DNA of 64,000 bases from Motilibacter aurantiacus. GTDB lineage: Bacteria; Actinomycetota; Actinomycetes; Motilibacterales; Motilibacteraceae. Below are positions 62,369-64,000 of this stretch, in pieces. The position numbers and the translations under genes were made by a program. The notes below the pieces were generated by a model. It was not told the DNA's origin and did no database searches. It saw only the letters and a list, made by a program, of their open reading frames with translations. Within the stretch, counting starts at the first letter, position 1. Every line of letters begins with the position of its first letter. The stretch covers positions 1 through 64,000 of the forward strand of contig NZ_JAANNO010000003.1 of the NCBI RefSeq assembly GCF_011250645.1. Reading direction: 5' to 3'.

Positions 62369-63673
62369 TCAGGACGTCGGCCGCCCGACGCGGCCGTTGA
62401 CGTAGCGCCGCTGGTCCGGCGTGAGCATGTTCTGCGCGGTGAAGTCGCGCGGCACCAGGTCGAAGCCCTGCCAGTGGAACGGCATCGGGCTCTGGTCCTC
62501 GTCGCGCGGGATGTGGTGGAAGCCCACCCGCACCCACATCACCGGGTCGGTCATCGTCTCCCCGTTGACGTACTCGGGCAGCGACGTGCCGATGCACTCC
62601 GGGTCCTGGTTGAAGCTCGCGAACTTCTCGCACGCACGATATTGCGTGAACGACACGTCAGGTGTCGTCTCCGGGTGCACCTCGTACGCGTCGTTCGCCC
62701 CGAGCTCGAGCTCGTAGGACCGCTTGTGGCCGTCCGTGTTGGTCGTCGGGCTCACGACGCGCCACCACCGGCGGTTCGCCGTGGTGAACGACCCCTCCAC
62801 GGGGATGTCCGTCCTGGTGGTCTTGAGGATGGCCGCCCGCCGCCCGACCTCGCCCGTCGGCGCGGTGTCGTACTGCTCCACGGTCTCGTTGCCGGCCCCG
62901 CCGATGTTCCAGTTGATCTTCCAGAACGCGGAGTGGTAGTGGTTCGTGGAGAAGTCGGCGAGGTTGGTGCCGATCGGCCACCCGTGGTCGGCGGTCGTGT
63001 AGTCCGAGGGCGCGAGGTCACCCGTCGCTCCGAGCGCGGTGCTGATGGTGCCGTCGTCGGCGAAGCGCCACTCGGTGACGTACTCGTACCAGTCGATCTT
63101 CGAGATCGTGCGCAGGACCAGGTCGTGGCCCTGCTTGCTGTAGAGCGGGCCGGTGCCCGTGGTGTTCCCCGTCTTCGCGCGATAGGCGAAGCCGGATTCC
63201 TCCTCCGAGACGCAGAGGACCATCTTGGTGTCCTCGCCGGTGCCCAGCCACTGCCCGTAGACCTTGCCGCCGGGGCACTCGGCCTTGGTCATGGGCTGCA
63301 TGTAGCGGTCGCCGAAGCCGTACGACGTGATGTCGTTCCACTCGTTGGCGCCGGAGTCGTAGGGGACGTTGAGCTGTGCGAGCGCCGCCTGGTCGATGAG
63401 GGTCGTCGGCGCGCCCTCCCCCGGCGCCTGCACCGCGATCCTCTCCAGCACGAGGCCGGTCTTGGCATCGACCCGCCAGCACATCGTCCAGCGAGTGCCG
63501 TTGTGCAGTTTCTCGTTGACCAGCCCGTTGCTCCCGCAGTAGGCGGCGCGGTCCTTCTCCTTGCTGGCCTCCGCGGTGGAAGCGGTCAGGGTCGAGGCGA
63601 CGAGTACTGCTACCGCCGCCCCGACGCCCGCAGTCGTTGTCCTGCCGAGCATTCGCGGGATCCTCCGGTTCAT
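62369..63673 (-). CDS. Secreted copper amine oxidase, catalytic-domain-only
   Basis: 434 residues, about 200 shorter than usual copper amine oxidases, with its own signal peptide (~1-36). Catalytic parts are present: base Asp114 (NDITSYGFGDR), the topaquinone Tyr196 (KIDWYEYVTEWRF), copper His245 and His247 (NHYHSAFWKINWNIGG), and third His400 (MPFHWQGFDLVPRDF). The Asn that normally precedes the topaquinone Tyr is Trp here. The N2/N3 domains are missing from this chain; the coupled upstream gene may supply a relative of one. ATG 63673 overlaps that gene's stop (ATGA). Expected reaction: amine to aldehyde plus H2O2 and ammonia, outside the cell. Confidence 0.85.
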   Translation of the reverse strand: MNRRIPRMLGRTTTAGVGAAVAVLVASTLTASTAEASKEKDRAAYCGSNGLVNEKLHNGTRWTMCWRVDAKTGLVLERIAVQAPGEGAPTTLIDQAALAQLNVPYDSGANEWNDITSYGFGDRYMQPMTKAECPGGKVYGQWLGTGEDTKMVLCVSEEESGFAYRAKTGNTTGTGPLYSKQGHDLVLRTISKIDWYEYVTEWRFADDGTISTALGATGDLAPSDYTTADHGWPIGTNLADFSTNHYHSAFWKINWNIGGAGNETVEQYDTAPTGEVGRRAAILKTTRTDIPVEGSFTTANRRWWRVVSPTTNTDGHKRSYELELGANDAYEVHPETTPDVSFTQYRACEKFASFNQDPECIGTSLPEYVNGETMTDPVMWVRVGFHHIPRDEDQSPMPFHWQGFDLVPRDFTAQNMLTPDQRRYVNGRVGRPTS

Positions 63674-64000
63674 GAGAGCTGAGCGACGGTCTTGGTGGAC
63701 AGGTTGACGACGAACCCGGTGATGTCGATGAAGGGGCCGTCGTCCGGCAGTTGCGTGATGAACTGCAGGCAACGGTGCTGCCCGCACGTCGGCGCCCCGA
63801 CGTCGCCGGGGCTCGCGACGTACGTCATGCCGTTCGTGACGATCTGGTCGGGCGACACGAACTCCGCCCCCGTCAGCTTCTGGTAAGCCGTCCGGAAGCC
63901 CGCGCTCTCGGGCGCGGCGAGGAAGAGGTCGAACGCGACGGCCGTCTCCTCCACGGAAGCCGGGGGCTGCATCTGCGGGGCCGCGGCGGTCCGCTCGACC
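63670..64000 (-). CDS. Protein coupled to the amine oxidase (5' end beyond window)
   Basis: The last 109 residues of a gene entering from the right edge; the start is outside. Seen: AVAFDLFLAAPESAGFRTAY, a CGQHRC pair, and the end DITGFVVNLSTKTVAQLS. The closing hydrophobic strand with its V-x-L-x-T-x-x-V pattern resembles the end of the N3 domain of copper amine oxidases (VVVDLTAGxVV), which normally precedes the catalytic domain. Its stop overlaps the oxidase ATG by four bases. It is probably an accessory domain made as a separate polypeptide; this is inference from a partial sequence. Confidence 0.6.
   Translation of the reverse strand, partial: VERTAAAPQMQPPASVEETAVAFDLFLAAPESAGFRTAYQKLTGAEFVSPDQIVTNGMTYVASPGDVGAPTCGQHRCLQFITQLPDDGPFIDITGFVVNLSTKTVAQLS

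Overview
The window is about 74% GC, and nearly every real reading frame has G or C at almost every third codon position. Together with many GTG starts, 4-base stop/start overlaps and leaderless-looking starts, this points to a high-GC actinobacterium. The backbone follows the conserved actinobacterial respiratory neighbourhood, known in Mycobacterium as the pimB'-DEDDh nuclease-trpD-ctaE-qcrCAB ... ctaF-ctaC-adoK-hesB region. There are no mycolate genes, and the cargo (secreted GH43 enzyme, cobalamin genes, chemotaxis protein, diguanylate cyclase) suits a motile, soil or plant-associated, non-mycolate lineage. I cannot name the genus. I see no rRNA, tRNA, CRISPR array, transposase or prophage gene.

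Layout. 1-5.4 kb: the end of a chemotaxis receptor, then a minus-strand envelope operon (lipoprotein peptidase, M48 peptidase, methyltransferase, PimB'-type mannosyltransferase) and a small Cys protein. 5.5-9.1 kb: a secreted DUF6461-like protein, an XRE regulator divergent from an aldo/keto reductase, and a frameshifted small gene. 9.1-16.3 kb: a nucleic-acid block (NYN protein, zinc ribbon, DEDDh/GIY-YIG nuclease), a stand-alone Lrp sensor domain, a D-Ala-D-Ala carboxypeptidase, trpD and an atypical receiver protein. 16.4-25 kb: an accessory insert (GyrI-like, HxlR, YCII plus ECF42-type sigma factor, RhtA-like exporter with LysR, RraB-like protein, large FAD/Fe-S oxidoreductase). 25.2-36.6 kb: ctaE-qcrCAB on plus and ctaC-ctaD-ctaF on minus, with a subtilase and an L,D-transpeptidase between them. 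36.8-45.5 kb: cysteine desulfurase-TusA, Aat, an adenosine-kinase-like sugar kinase, a RodZ-C-like secreted protein, ErpA, NadA and a two-gene 10-methyl fatty acid module. 45.6-52.2 kb: a PAS-GGDEF protein, the PspA-PspAA-HtpX-PspAB envelope-stress operon and small conserved genes. 52.2-64 kb: a 1625-residue double-GH43 enzyme with a LacI-type operator, cobU-cobT-cobS, a HATPase protein, a DUF305 protein and a copper amine oxidase that seems to be split over two coupled genes.

How the genes work together. The central theme is aerobic respiration: a menaquinol-cytochrome bc1 complex with diheme cytochrome c, and an aa3 oxidase. Fe-S and sulfur supply (desulfurase, TusA, ErpA) and NAD synthesis through the Fe-S enzyme NadA sit beside it. 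A second theme is the cell envelope: PimB', two M48-family peptidases, two peptidoglycan enzymes, the Psp system and methyl-branched lipids. Convergent gene pairs are often separated by strong GC-rich hairpins lacking a U-tract, several of which overlap the stop codons. The most unusual items are the split amine oxidase, the frameshifted gene near 8.9 kb, the three-copy 17-base repeat near 13.1 kb, and a promoter-like site ahead of the YCII/sigma pair.
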